Below are positions 16,514 to 24,907 of a DNA stretch of 64,000 nucleotides, piece after piece. This DNA comes from Hydrogenophaga intermedia (GTDB taxonomy: Bacteria > Pseudomonadota > Gammaproteobacteria > Burkholderiales > Burkholderiaceae_C): NCBI RefSeq assembly GCF_000723405.1, contig NZ_CCAE010000002.1:1-64000 (forward strand), read 5' to 3'. The position numbers were made by a program, and so were the translations under genes. Each line of letters begins with the position of its first letter. The stretch's first letter is position 1. The notes under the pieces were generated by a model. The model was not told the DNA's origin. It saw only the letters and a program-made list of their open reading frames with translations, and ran no database searches.

Positions 16514-17503
16514 TCAGTCCGACAGGTCCATGTCGATGGTCTGCACCAGCGCGCCGCCCGGGGGCAGGCCCAGCTCCCCCGGCGAGCGCTCCGCCGACTG
16601 GCCCGGAATGACCACGCGCCAAAGGCCGGAGAAGGCCCCCACGTCCGACGGAGGACCCTGATAGTCGGGCAGGGTGATCTCGGTCAGCTGAGGCAGCGAG
16701 GCCGCCAGGTAGTCCGGCACGCCGTCGAGCGAGGGCGGCAGCGCCAGGGCCGTGAGCGGCGGCTTCAGCGCCTGGCGGTGCCCCAAATAGAGAGTCCACA
16801 GGCCCATGCGCTCGAATTCGCCGAGCAGATCGATGTCGACCTTGCCCAGGTCGAGTGCGTGCGACGGGGCGCGCAGGTCGTCGTCGAGCAGTTGGGTCAG
16901 GCTGGCGAAGTCCTGCACGGTGTGCTCGGCGTCGTCGCCCTGGACCTGCAGGTGTTGGCACAAGGCGTCGTGCATCAGTTTGGCCGTCGGGTGGTCGTTG
17001 GCGGAACGCAGCACGTCGTCGAGCACGGGGGCGTGTGCATGGGCTTGCACCGCGACGGGTGTCACCTCCATCTCCACCGATTGGTCCAGGTAGACCGCTT
17101 GTGGCTGCTGCTCCAGCCATCGGTTCAGGCTGTGCAGACCGCAACGGAGTTCGTCGGCGGTGATGCCTTGGCACAGCGGCTGGCCCATGGCCAGCCAGGT
17201 CAGGTCGTGGACGACCAAGGCACCCTGCCGCTGGCAGGCGAGATGTGGATCGTCTTGCACGCGGTTCAACAGGGCGCTCAGGAAGCACACGGTGGCGGCG
17301 CTGCCCGTGTGCTGCCAGCTCGGGAGGGTGTCGCGCCCGCAGCCGATAGGCCCGAGGCCGTCGCGGGCAAACAGCAGGATGGCCGTCGCGCCCTGGGGTT
17401 GCGCGTAGACCCGCTTGCGCGGCTCTTGCGCCGCCGCCCACTGGATAAGGCTCGGAATGAGCTGCTTGAGGTCGGTTCGGTGGAGCGTGCTGTGCCTTTG
17501 CAT
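16514..17503 (-). CDS. Unknown protein, member C of a three-paralogue family
   Basis: Unrecognised 329-residue protein between flgA and flgB, with no signal peptide or membrane helix. Its C-terminal half (about 155-300) resembles the two unknown genes at 11035-13092: a helical stretch with MHDALCQHL, a D-I-D-L-L-G-x-F helix, then GHRQALKPPLTALALPP and LPQLTEITLP. Its N-terminus shares (A/G)T.(I/V)LLFAR with member B. It reads toward flgA and may be co-transcribed with it. No function can be given; regular Leu/Pro spacing may hint at leucine-rich-repeat-like structure. Confidence 0.7.
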   Translation of the reverse strand: MQRHSTLHRTDLKQLIPSLIQWAAAQEPRKRVYAQPQGATAILLFARDGLGPIGCGRDTLPSWQHTGSAATVCFLSALLNRVQDDPHLACQRQGALVVHDLTWLAMGQPLCQGITADELRCGLHSLNRWLEQQPQAVYLDQSVEMEVTPVAVQAHAHAPVLDDVLRSANDHPTAKLMHDALCQHLQVQGDDAEHTVQDFASLTQLLDDDLRAPSHALDLGKVDIDLLGEFERMGLWTLYLGHRQALKPPLTALALPPSLDGVPDYLAASLPQLTEITLPDYQGPPSDVGAFSGLWRVVIPGQSAERSPGELGLPPGGALVQTIDMDLSD

Positions 17504-17637
17504 GGTGAGGGTCGTGCTGGTGGATGGCCGGGCGCCGCCCCGGTCGGAAGCGGCCTGTGTGCCGGCCTCGCGTGAATCTGTTCCCGCGTCATGCGCTCCC
17601 GGCCAATGAAGGAAGGAATTGCCGCCTTTCCCCCCCT

Positions 17638-17688
17638 TTGTTCCGCGCTTCGCCCACCCTCAAGTCTTTTGACAATCGTTCCACGCCC
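17638..17688 (+). promoter_or_regulatory. Shared upstream motif of flgB (candidate class II promoter)
   Basis: TGTTCCGCGCTTCGCCCACC, CTCAAG, then TTTTGACAATC and TTCCACGCC lie 55 bases before flgB. Almost the same sequence precedes flgF at 22438-22486, with weaker similarity extending about 30 bases further upstream in both. The conserved ACAAT could be a -10 element of an FlhDC-dependent promoter with no standard -35. This role is inference. Confidence 0.5.
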
Positions 17689-17742
17689 CGGTCCGGGCAT
17701 GTTCCCGGGCCGGCCACGACAACCCGCACGCAGGGGGTGCGC

Positions 17743-18141
17743 ATGCTCGAACAGATGACCGGCCGGCTGGACTTCCACGCCCAGGCGCTCACGCTGCGCT
17801 CGCAGCGCCAGCAGGTGCTGGCCAGCAACATTGCCAACGCCGACACGCCGGGCTACGTCGCGCGCGACTTCGATTTCGCCGCCGCGCTCAAGAGCGCCAG
17901 CGGCAGCGGAACGGGCCAGGCCGTCACCACCGATGCACGCCATTTCAGCAGCGTCGGCGCCCACCCGGGCGATCCCAAGCTCGCCTACACGGTGCAGACC
18001 CAGCCTTCCCAGGACGGCAACTCCGTCGACCTCGACCGCGAGCGCGCCAACTTCGTGGACAACACCATCCGCTACGAGTCCACGCTGCGTTTCATCAACG
18101 GCCACGTCAAGACCATGCTCAGTGCCATCACCGGGCAGTGA
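17743..18141 (+). CDS. flgB: Flagellar proximal rod protein FlgB
   Basis: Rod subunit next to the MS ring, exported through the flagellar type III system. The 132-residue protein has the N-terminal rod motif RSQRQQVLASNIANADTPGY and the C-terminal helix typical of axial proteins. Start at ATG 17743, giving the family MLEQMTGRLDFH opening; the ribosome site is a weak G run. First gene of the rightward flg series, followed by flgC after 16 bases. Confidence 0.95.
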   Translation: MLEQMTGRLDFHAQALTLRSQRQQVLASNIANADTPGYVARDFDFAAALKSASGSGTGQAVTTDARHFSSVGAHPGDPKLAYTVQTQPSQDGNSVDLDRERANFVDNTIRYESTLRFINGHVKTMLSAITGQ

Positions 18142-18157
18142 TTGAAAGGACAACGCC

Positions 18158-18562
18158 ATGTCGATGTTCAACATCTTCAATGTCTCCGGCAGCGCCATCA
18201 GCGCGCAGCAGCAGCGCCTGAACGTGGTGGCCAGCAACCTGGCCAACGCCGACGCCGTGGCCGGGCCCGACGGTCAGGCCTACAAGTCGCGCCACATCCA
18301 CTTCCAGACGGTTGCCATGGGCGATGCCGGCAGCGCGGGCGTGAAGGTGCAGACCATCACCGAAAGCGACGCCCCCGGCCGCCGCGTGCACGACCCGCTG
18401 CACCCCAGCGCCGACGCCGAGGGCTACGTCACGCACTCCAACGTCAACCCGGTGGAGGAGATGGTCAACATGATTTCTGCCTCGCGTTCGTACCAGAACA
18501 ACGTCGAGGTGATGAACACCGCCAAGAACCTGCTGCAGAAGACGCTGCAGATGGGCCAGTGA
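18158..18562 (+). CDS. flgC: Flagellar proximal rod protein FlgC
   Basis: Rod subunit of the basal body. The 134 residues show the axial-protein N-terminus (AQQQRLNVVASNLANADAV) and the C-terminal EGYVTHSNVNPVEEMVNMI block. GAAAGGA precedes the ATG. Lies between flgB and flgD in conserved order with short gaps. Confidence 0.96.
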   Translation: MSMFNIFNVSGSAISAQQQRLNVVASNLANADAVAGPDGQAYKSRHIHFQTVAMGDAGSAGVKVQTITESDAPGRRVHDPLHPSADAEGYVTHSNVNPVEEMVNMISASRSYQNNVEVMNTAKNLLQKTLQMGQ

Positions 18563-18584
18563 TTCCACACAGAGGCACTTCGCC

Positions 18585-19247
18585 ATGATGTTCTCCAACC
18601 CGTTCGACCTCTCCGCCCTCGGCAACACGCCGGGCGCGTCCACCAAGTCCGGCACCACCGCCACCGGTGCCGAGGCCACGCAGGACCGGTTCCTCAAGCT
18701 GCTCGTCGCGCAGCTGAACAACCAGGACCCGATGAACCCGATGGACAACGCGCAGATGACGACGCAAATGACGCAGATCAACACGGTCGCGGGCATCGAG
18801 TCGCTCAACACCACGCTCAAGGGCATGGCCACGCAGTTCACGGCCATGCAGAACCTGCAGGGCCTGTCGCTCATCGGCCGCGAGGCCCTGGTGGAGGGCA
18901 AGACCTTCGGCTTCGACGGCACCGTCGGCAAGGCCGCCTTCCGCATCGATTCGCCCGCCGACAGCGTGCAGGTCGACGTGCTCGACAAGGCCGGCCAGGT
19001 GATCGACACGCTGGACTTTGGCGCGCTCACGGCGGGCCAGCACTCCTTCAACTGGGACGGCAGCGAGTTCAACCCCAACGACGTGGCCAGCTACCGCGTG
19101 CGCGCCTCCAACGGCGGCACGCCGGTGGGCTCGTTCATGTACAGCCGCCTCACGGTGACGTCCGTCGGCATGAAGGACGGCCAGATGCAACTGCAGCTGC
19201 AGAACGGCAGCACGGTCGGCTACGACAAGATCACCACGTTCATGTAA
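18585..19247 (+). CDS. flgD: Flagellar hook assembly scaffold FlgD
   Basis: Hook cap that helps FlgE polymerise and is discarded when the hook is complete. The 220-residue protein has the N-terminal signature DRFLKLLVAQLNNQDPMNPM, then the FlgD Tudor-like and FlgD-like Ig (FLGD_ig) domains around 80-200, including FNWDGSEFNP. Normal size and operon position between flgC and flgE. Confidence 0.95.
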   Translation: MMFSNPFDLSALGNTPGASTKSGTTATGAEATQDRFLKLLVAQLNNQDPMNPMDNAQMTTQMTQINTVAGIESLNTTLKGMATQFTAMQNLQGLSLIGREALVEGKTFGFDGTVGKAAFRIDSPADSVQVDVLDKAGQVIDTLDFGALTAGQHSFNWDGSEFNPNDVASYRVRASNGGTPVGSFMYSRLTVTSVGMKDGQMQLQLQNGSTVGYDKITTFM

Positions 19248-19276
19248 CCCCGCGACATCGCGAGCAAGGACACACC

Positions 19277-20491
19277 ATGGCATTCCAGCAAGGACTCTCC
19301 GGCCTGAACAGCGCGAGCAAGAACCTCGACGTCATCGGCCACAACATCGCCAACGGCAACACGGTGGGCATGAAGTCCTCGCGCGCCGAGTTCGCCGAGG
19401 TCTACGCGAGCTCGGTCAACGCGGCCGGCGGCGTCAACATGGGCATCGGCGTGTCGGTCTCGGCCGTCACGCAGAGCTTCACCCAGGGCAACATCACCAT
19501 CACCGGCAATGACCTGGACGTGGCCATCAACGGCGCCGGCTTCTTCGAGCTCACCATGCCCAACGGCAGCACGGCCTACAGCCGCGCCGGCATGTTCAAG
19601 CTCAACGACCAGGGCGAGATCGTCAACCACCAGGGCGCTCAGCTCATGGGCTACCCGACGGACCCCGAGGGCAACCGCCTGAGCTTCGACACGGTGCCCC
19701 TGACGCTGCCCACCAGCGCGCCCATTCCCGCGCAGCGCACCACCAACGTCACGGCCGAGTTCAACCTCGACGCCCGCGCGCCGGTGTGGAACAGCGTGAC
19801 GCCGCCCACGCCGCTGTCCACTTATGGCACGTCCTTCGTCGCCTTCGATGACCAGGGCCTGGAGATTCCCGTGTCCATGGCCTTCCGCAAGGTGGGCAAC
19901 AACACCTGGGAGGTATACACCGGCGTCAACGGTGCCGACCCCGCGCTGTCCACGCCCTTCACGCTGACCTTCGACGACAACGGCGCACTGGACCCGGCCA
20001 CGGTGATTCCCCCGCTCACGGTGGCCTCGCCCAACGACCCCGCGCTGACCTTCCCCGTCACGCTCGACTTCGTCAACGTCACGCAGACCGGCACCGCCTT
20101 CGGCGTGACCGAGCTCGACCCCGACGGCTACCGCCCCGGCCAGTTCCTGGGCCTGAAGATCGGCGAGAACGGCGTCATCACCGGCCAGTACTCCAACGGT
20201 GAAACGCGCGCCGCCGGCCAGATCGCGCTGGTGAACTTCCGCAACGCGCAGGGCCTGCAGCCCACGGGCGGCGGCAACTGGACGGCCACCTACGCTTCGG
20301 GCGACCCGCTGCGCGGCGAGCCCGGCACCGGCAACTTCGGCGCGCTGCGCGCCGGCGCTACCGAGGACTCCAACGTCGACATCACCGCCGAGCTGGTGAA
20401 CATGATGACCGCGCAGCGCGCCTACCAGGCCAACGCGCAGACCATCAAGACGCAGGACCAGGTGCTGAGCACGCTGCTGAACATGCGTTGA
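19277..20491 (+). CDS. flgE: Flagellar hook protein FlgE
   Basis: Main subunit of the hook. The 404-residue protein opens with MAFQQGLSGLNSASKNLDVI and has the rod/hook motif GNDLDVAINGAGFFEL, a central D1/D2 region, and the C-terminal ESNVD-like block (TEDSNVDITAELVNMMTAQR) followed by the axial helix. GCAAGGA lies upstream. In most genomes flgF follows directly; here a 2-kb insertion with two unknown genes separates them. Confidence 0.96.
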   Translation: MAFQQGLSGLNSASKNLDVIGHNIANGNTVGMKSSRAEFAEVYASSVNAAGGVNMGIGVSVSAVTQSFTQGNITITGNDLDVAINGAGFFELTMPNGSTAYSRAGMFKLNDQGEIVNHQGAQLMGYPTDPEGNRLSFDTVPLTLPTSAPIPAQRTTNVTAEFNLDARAPVWNSVTPPTPLSTYGTSFVAFDDQGLEIPVSMAFRKVGNNTWEVYTGVNGADPALSTPFTLTFDDNGALDPATVIPPLTVASPNDPALTFPVTLDFVNVTQTGTAFGVTELDPDGYRPGQFLGLKIGENGVITGQYSNGETRAAGQIALVNFRNAQGLQPTGGGNWTATYASGDPLRGEPGTGNFGALRAGATEDSNVDITAELVNMMTAQRAYQANAQTIKTQDQVLSTLLNMR

Positions 20492-20634
20492 TGGCGAGCG
20501 CCGGCGTTGTGGCGAAAGCCGTGCGCGGCGCAATACCGCCTGTGCAGTAGCGGTTGGGTTCGGGCAACGGACCGAGTGCGCGGGGCGTGCGGCGAGGCTA
20601 GCATCGCCGGCTTCGCCACACCCACCGCCGCACC

Positions 20635-21684
20635 GTGTCCTCGTTCATCACCGCTGTCGACCTGTCCTTCCCGCCCGCCGAGCGCGTCGGCGCCGAGGTC
20701 GAGTACTTCCACTACCTGCCGCACGAGAAGCAGTACGTGGTCAATGTCTACTTCATCGGCCCGCAGCCTGAGCCAGAGACCATCGACCGCGTGCTGCGCG
20801 AGTGCCTCGCGCTGGCGGCGGCCCACGACGGGCGCTTCAACATCCACGCGAGCGCCTACCTGTTGCCACAAGCCGGTACCGACAAGGATGGGCGGCAGGA
20901 GGTGCAACCCTACAAAATGGGCCATTTCCTGTGCTTCGATGCGGCTCTGCGCCAGATCGGCGTGCGCCGATACGGCAAGAAGCACTTCGAGCAGAAGTGG
21001 GTGATCACGGACGTCACGGCCGCCGGAACGGGCGACAACGAGACTTACCTCGATCGCCCGGTTCACCCCCTGCACGACAGCTACCTGCCTGACGAAGGCG
21101 AGAGCACCGATGCCACCGAGGACATGCGGGTCCAGGTTCTCGAGTGGGTCTGGTACGGCTACTACACCGCCGCCGCGATCCTGCGGTGGATCGACGAGGG
21201 TGCCGCCGAGGGCGGTGGCTTCGACCACGGGTGGATCAAGGCCTACGCCACGGCGGTGTTCGAGAAGAAGCGCGCCGCCGAGGCCACGTGGCCGCAGGAG
21301 ACGGACTGTGACCGGCTCGACAACGCGTTCGGTCGCCTGAACGAACAGGGCATCTGCGCCTTGCAATGGGCCGGCAACACCATCAGTGAAGGCATGGAAT
21401 CGGTGAGCGACGCCATCAACGACGAGGGCGTTCCAGAAGGCCGTTACCAGGGCTTTTGCTTCTTCCACAGCCAGGACATCGACCGTGCCCTGGGCGACGA
21501 GGGCCTGATGCTGGCCTTTGGCCCCGTCGATTCCGACGAGGACGAAGACGCCGTGCGCATCGGTCGCCTGGTCTGCGAGGCGTTTCAGCGGGAAGGCCTG
21601 CAGACCGATTGGAAGGGCACGGCCGACAGCCGCATCAACCTGCCCCGGCTGCGCTGGCAGCGCCGCACGCCGCAGCCCGATTGA
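20635..21684 (+). CDS. DUF6891-like protein with extra N-terminal domain
   Basis: A 349-residue cytoplasmic-looking protein with no signal or membrane segment. Residues about 165-349 form a module shared with the next gene, marked by VLEWVWYGYY, TDCDRLDNAF, DEGLMLAFG and the ending PRLRWQRRTP; I associate this with the DUF6891 family, from memory and not verified. Residues 1-160 are a separate unknown domain. The start is GTG at 20635 with no clear ribosome site. It sits between flgE and flgF, where no gene is normally found. Function unknown. Confidence 0.7.
   Translation: MSSFITAVDLSFPPAERVGAEVEYFHYLPHEKQYVVNVYFIGPQPEPETIDRVLRECLALAAAHDGRFNIHASAYLLPQAGTDKDGRQEVQPYKMGHFLCFDAALRQIGVRRYGKKHFEQKWVITDVTAAGTGDNETYLDRPVHPLHDSYLPDEGESTDATEDMRVQVLEWVWYGYYTAAAILRWIDEGAAEGGGFDHGWIKAYATAVFEKKRAAEATWPQETDCDRLDNAFGRLNEQGICALQWAGNTISEGMESVSDAINDEGVPEGRYQGFCFFHSQDIDRALGDEGLMLAFGPVDSDEDEDAVRIGRLVCEAFQREGLQTDWKGTADSRINLPRLRWQRRTPQPD
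21641..21668 (+). repeat. 28-base direct repeat, copy 1
   Basis: The end of the 349-residue gene is identical over 28 bases (beginning TGCCCCGGCTGCGCTGGCAG) to 22310-22337 at the end of the next gene. The spacing of 669 bases marks the unit of a tandem duplication that made the second gene. Confidence 0.7.
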
Positions 21685-21750
21685 CACAGGAACGCTGCGC
21701 CGCCGCACGCCCTTCCAACCCTTGCGCCCGTTCCCCGGGCCTGAAAAGCC

Positions 21751-22347
21751 GTGAACTCCGCCGCCTTTGACAACATGACCGAAACCTTGATGGGCCTCGT
21801 CGACGGATGGGTCTGGTACGGCTTCCACTCGGTCGACGAACTCGATGCGCAGATCGACGGCGACTTCCAGGACGGGCACGACTTTGACATCGAGCGGGTG
21901 AAGGCCTACGCGGCGACGGTGCTGAAGGACAAGCGGGCCAGTGAAGCGGATTGGCCGCCTGTCACGGACTGCGACCGGCTCGACCGGGTCTTCGATCGCC
22001 TGCGGGCGCAGGGCTTGTGTGTGGTGCAGTTTCCCGAGTCGGGCTACACCATGCAGCACGGTGAGGCCGCCGTGGTGGCCGCGATGAACGCCGAGGACGC
22101 CCCGCCTGAGGGGTATAGGGGCTGCTGCTTCTATCACGCACAGGACATCGACGACGCCCTCAATGGTGAGGGCCTGTTGCTGGCGTTCGGCAGCTTGGAG
22201 TCCGACGAGGACGAGGATGACGAGCGCGTGGGCCGCCTGGTGTGCGAAGCGTTGAACCACGAAGGCCTGGAAACCGAGTGGAATGGCACGAGGCGCCACC
22301 GGATCCGCGTGCCCCGGCTGCGCTGGCAGCGCCGCACACCGGCCTGA
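21751..22347 (+). CDS. DUF6891-like protein, second copy
   Basis: A 198-residue protein homologous to the C-terminal half of the preceding gene: GWVWYGFHSVDEL, KAYAATVLKDKRASEADWP, TDCDRLDRVF, GEGLLLAFG and PRLRWQRRTP. It is likely a tandem duplicate without the N-terminal domain. Start taken as GTG 21751; ATG at 21775 is an alternative. Both copies carry an acidic DSDEDED/ESDEDEDD loop. Function is unknown. Followed by the duplicated flgB-type upstream motif and flgF. Confidence 0.7.
   Translation: MNSAAFDNMTETLMGLVDGWVWYGFHSVDELDAQIDGDFQDGHDFDIERVKAYAATVLKDKRASEADWPPVTDCDRLDRVFDRLRAQGLCVVQFPESGYTMQHGEAAVVAAMNAEDAPPEGYRGCCFYHAQDIDDALNGEGLLLAFGSLESDEDEDDERVGRLVCEALNHEGLETEWNGTRRHRIRVPRLRWQRRTPA
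22310..22337 (+). repeat. 28-base direct repeat, copy 2
   Basis: Identical to 21641-21668, at the same position within the second DUF6891-like gene. It supports tandem duplication of the module. Confidence 0.7.
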
Positions 22348-22437
22348 CGGGCTCGCGCAGGCGGCCCGTGCGCGCCGCCCGCCGCGCCCCCACCGCCGAG
22401 GCGCCTGAAGCGAGGAATAGAACGGCCTGACCCCTGC

Positions 22438-22486
22438 TGTTCCGGGCATCGCCCACCCTCAAGAATTTTCACAATCCTTTCCAAGC
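22438..22486 (+). promoter_or_regulatory. Shared upstream motif of flgF (copy of flgB motif)
   Basis: TGTTCCGGGCATCGCCCACC, CTCAAG, then ATTTTCACAATCC and TTTCCAAGCC repeats the sequence upstream of flgB with few changes and one single-base length difference. Located 50 bases before the flgF start, it would give flgFGHIJKL its own promoter after separation from flgE. Promoter activity is inferred. Confidence 0.5.
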
Positions 22487-22535
22487 CCTCATGGCCAGCC
22501 CTGCTGGCGCGAGTGGCGAGCGAAAGGATTTGTGC

Positions 22536-23273
22536 TTGGACCGCTTCATCTACACCGCCATGACGGGCGCCAGCGCGGCGGCGCACCGCCAGCAGGTGCT
22601 GTCGAACAACCTGGCCAACGTGTCCACCACGGGCTTTCGCGCGGAGCTGTCCACGTTCCGCGCCGTGCCAATCCGCGGTGACGGCGCCAGCACGCGCGTG
22701 TTCGCGCTCGAAGCCACCGCCGGCCATTCCAGCCTGCCGGGCTCCGTTCAGCAGACCGGCCGCAACCTGGACATCGCCGCGCAGGGCGACGCCTGGTTCG
22801 CGGTGCAGGGCCTGGACGGCACCGAGGCCTACACGCGCGCGGGCGCGCTGCAGGTCAACGCCGACGGCACGCTGGTGAACGCGGCCGGCCTGCCCATGCT
22901 GGGCGACGGCGGCCCGATCGTGATTCCCGAAAACGCGCGCGTGGACATCGGTGCCGACGGCACCATCAGCACGCGCGTGGGCAACGAGCCCGGCCAGGTG
23001 GCGGGCCGCCTGAAGATGGTGGTGCCCGACGCCGACAACCCGCTCGCGCGCGGCGACGACGGCCTGTTCCGCGGCCCCGAGGGCAACCCCCTGCCCAACA
23101 GCGAAGTGGCGCGCCTGCACGACGGCGCGCTCGAAGGCTCCAACGTCAACCCGGTCGAGGCCATGGTCGGAATGATCGCGGCCTCGCGCCAGTTCGAGTA
23201 CCAGATGCGCATGCTGCAGAACGGCGAGGGCAACGACCGCAGCGCCTCGCAACTGCTCAGCGCCAACGGCTGA
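22536..23273 (+). CDS. flgF: Flagellar proximal rod protein FlgF
   Basis: Rod subunit, 245 residues from a TTG start. The chosen start gives the family opening (M)[14 protein letters not shown] and has AAAGGA at 22523-22528, seven bases before. The in-frame ATG at 22491 would add 15 residues without rod-protein character. Motifs: [20 protein letters not shown] near the N-terminus and [16 protein letters not shown] near the C-terminus. flgG follows after 26 bases. Confidence 0.93.
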   Translation: MDRFIYTAMTGASAAAHRQQVLSNNLANVSTTGFRAELSTFRAVPIRGDGASTRVFALEATAGHSSLPGSVQQTGRNLDIAAQGDAWFAVQGLDGTEAYTRAGALQVNADGTLVNAAGLPMLGDGGPIVIPENARVDIGADGTISTRVGNEPGQVAGRLKMVVPDADNPLARGDDGLFRGPEGNPLPNSEVARLHDGALEGSNVNPVEAMVGMIAASRQFEYQMRMLQNGEGNDRSASQLLSANG

Positions 23274-23299
23274 TCCGCCGAACCGAAAAGGACAAGACC

Positions 23300-24082
23300 A
23301 TGATCAACTCCCTCATGATCGCCAAGACCGGCATGACGGCGCAGCAGACCCAGCTCGACGTCATCTCGAACAACCTGGCCAACGTCAGCACCTTCGGCTT
23401 CAAGCGCTCGCGCGCGGTGTTCGAAGACCTCATGTACCAGAACCTGCGCCAGGTGGGCGCCAACGCGGCCGAGCAGGCCGAGCTGCCCACCGGCCTGCAG
23501 GTGGGCCTGGGCGTGCGCACCGTGGCCACCAGCCGCAACTTCACGCAGGGCAGTCTGCAGCAGTCGGGCAATGCGCTGGACGTGGCCGTCAACGGCTCGG
23601 GCTTCTTCCAGATCGAGATGCCCGACGGCACCACCGCCTACACGCGCGACGGCAGCTTCCAGCTCGACGCGCAGGGCCGCCTGGTGACCAGCAGCGGCTT
23701 CCCGCTCACGGCCGGCATCACGCTGCCGGCCGAGACCGAGAGCATCACGGTGTCCAGCGACGGCATCGTCACCGCCAAGCTGCCGGGCCAGACCCAACCG
23801 CAGCAGGTGGGGCAGATCGAACTGGCCAACTTCATCAACCCGGCCGGCCTGGAGCCCATGGGCCAGAACCTGTTCCGCGAGAGCGTGGCTTCGGGCGCGC
23901 CGGTCAACGGCATGCCCGGCACCACCGGCATGGGCGTGCTGATGCAGGGCTACACCGAGCAGTCCAACGTGAACGTGGTGCAGGAGCTGGTGGACATGAT
24001 CCAGACCCAGCGCGCCTACGAGATGAATTCGAAGTCGATCCAGACCTCGGACCAGATGCTGCAGAAGCTGTCGCAGCTGTAA
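23300..24082 (+). CDS. flgG: Flagellar distal rod protein FlgG
   Basis: Main distal rod subunit. Its 260 residues are the exact size of the family, with [20 protein letters not shown] and [19 protein letters not shown], the [16 protein letters not shown] rod/hook motif, and the C-terminal [20 protein letters not shown] helix. AAAGGA precedes the ATG. In order between flgF and flgH. Confidence 0.97.
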   Translation: MINSLMIAKTGMTAQQTQLDVISNNLANVSTFGFKRSRAVFEDLMYQNLRQVGANAAEQAELPTGLQVGLGVRTVATSRNFTQGSLQQSGNALDVAVNGSGFFQIEMPDGTTAYTRDGSFQLDAQGRLVTSSGFPLTAGITLPAETESITVSSDGIVTAKLPGQTQPQQVGQIELANFINPAGLEPMGQNLFRESVASGAPVNGMPGTTGMGVLMQGYTEQSNVNVVQELVDMIQTQRAYEMNSKSIQTSDQMLQKLSQL

Positions 24083-24090
24083 GGACCGCC

Positions 24091-24789
24091 ATGATGCGCA
24101 TCGCTCCCCTCTTTGCCCTTTTGGCCCTGGCCGTGCTGGCCAGCGGTTGCCAGACACTGCGCAACGAACCCGTGGTGGACCTGGTGCCCGCACAGCCCGT
24201 TCAGTACGTGCAGCAGGCGCAGGCCGTGCAAACGGCGAGCGCGCCGCCCACCGGCAGCCTGTTTCGCGCCGTCACCTACCGGCCCGCTTTCGAAGACCCG
24301 CGCGCGCGGCTGCCCGGGGACATCGTCACCATCCAGATCACCGAGCGCGTGACCGCGAGCCAGAGCAACTCGGCCTCGATCGAGCGCAGCGCCGACGCCT
24401 CGGCCGGCATCGACGCAATCCCGCTGTTCGGCGGCTCGGGCCCCTGGGCCCGCTCCAGCCTTGGCGCGCAGAGCGACAACAACTTTTCGGGCGACGGCCG
24501 CACCACGAGCAACAACACCTTCACCGGCGCCATCACCGCCACCGTGCAGGAGGTGCTGCCCAACGGCCACCTGCGCGTGGTGGGCGAAAAGCAGATCGGC
24601 GTGAACGCCAACGTCGACGTGCTGCGCTTCTCCGGCACGGTCGATCCGCGCCACCTGCGCCCGGGCAACGTGGTGCCGTCCACCCAGGTGGCCGATGCCC
24701 GCATCGAGTCGCGCAGCCGCGGCGCACAGGGCGAAGCCATGTCAATTGGCTGGTTGGCGCGCTTCTTTTTGAGCGTTCTGCCGTTCTGA
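24091..24789 (+). CDS. flgH: Flagellar L-ring lipoprotein FlgH
   Basis: Outer-membrane ring that, with the P ring, acts as a bushing for the rod. The 232-residue precursor has a lipoprotein signal peptide with lipobox LASG followed by Cys20 as the lipidation site. The body carries GSLFRAVTYRPAFEDPRA and PGDIVTIQITER, typical of FlgH, and ends with SIGWLARFFLSVLPF. A repeat element lies in the gap to flgI, the only sizeable gap in this operon part. Confidence 0.96.
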   Translation: MMRIAPLFALLALAVLASGCQTLRNEPVVDLVPAQPVQYVQQAQAVQTASAPPTGSLFRAVTYRPAFEDPRARLPGDIVTIQITERVTASQSNSASIERSADASAGIDAIPLFGGSGPWARSSLGAQSDNNFSGDGRTTSNNTFTGAITATVQEVLPNGHLRVVGEKQIGVNANVDVLRFSGTVDPRHLRPGNVVPSTQVADARIESRSRGAQGEAMSIGWLARFFLSVLPF

Positions 24790-24806
24790 AGATGGCGATC
24801 ATGGAA

Positions 24807-24889
24807 CACCCCCGCCGCGCTCCGCGCGACCCCCTCAAGGGGGCGACACCTGCGGCCCGGCAAAGCCGGTTCCGCGGTATCACTGGGTT
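24807..24889 (+). repeat. Intergenic palindromic repeat, copy 2 (flgH-flgI gap)
   Basis: Near-copy of 589-672: a CCCCCT/AGGGGG hairpin around 24830-24843 followed by CGGCCCGGCAAAGCCGGTTC. It fills most of the 118-base gap between flgH and flgI. It could form mRNA hairpins between the two genes. Confidence 0.7.
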
Positions 24890-24907
24890 TGACCACTGGC
24901 CACTGAA

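Noticed and set aside
17524-17742. N-terminal extension of FlgB by 73 codons
   Set aside because: The extension covers the conserved upstream motif and has no rod-protein similarity; the start at 17743 gives the normal FlgB length.
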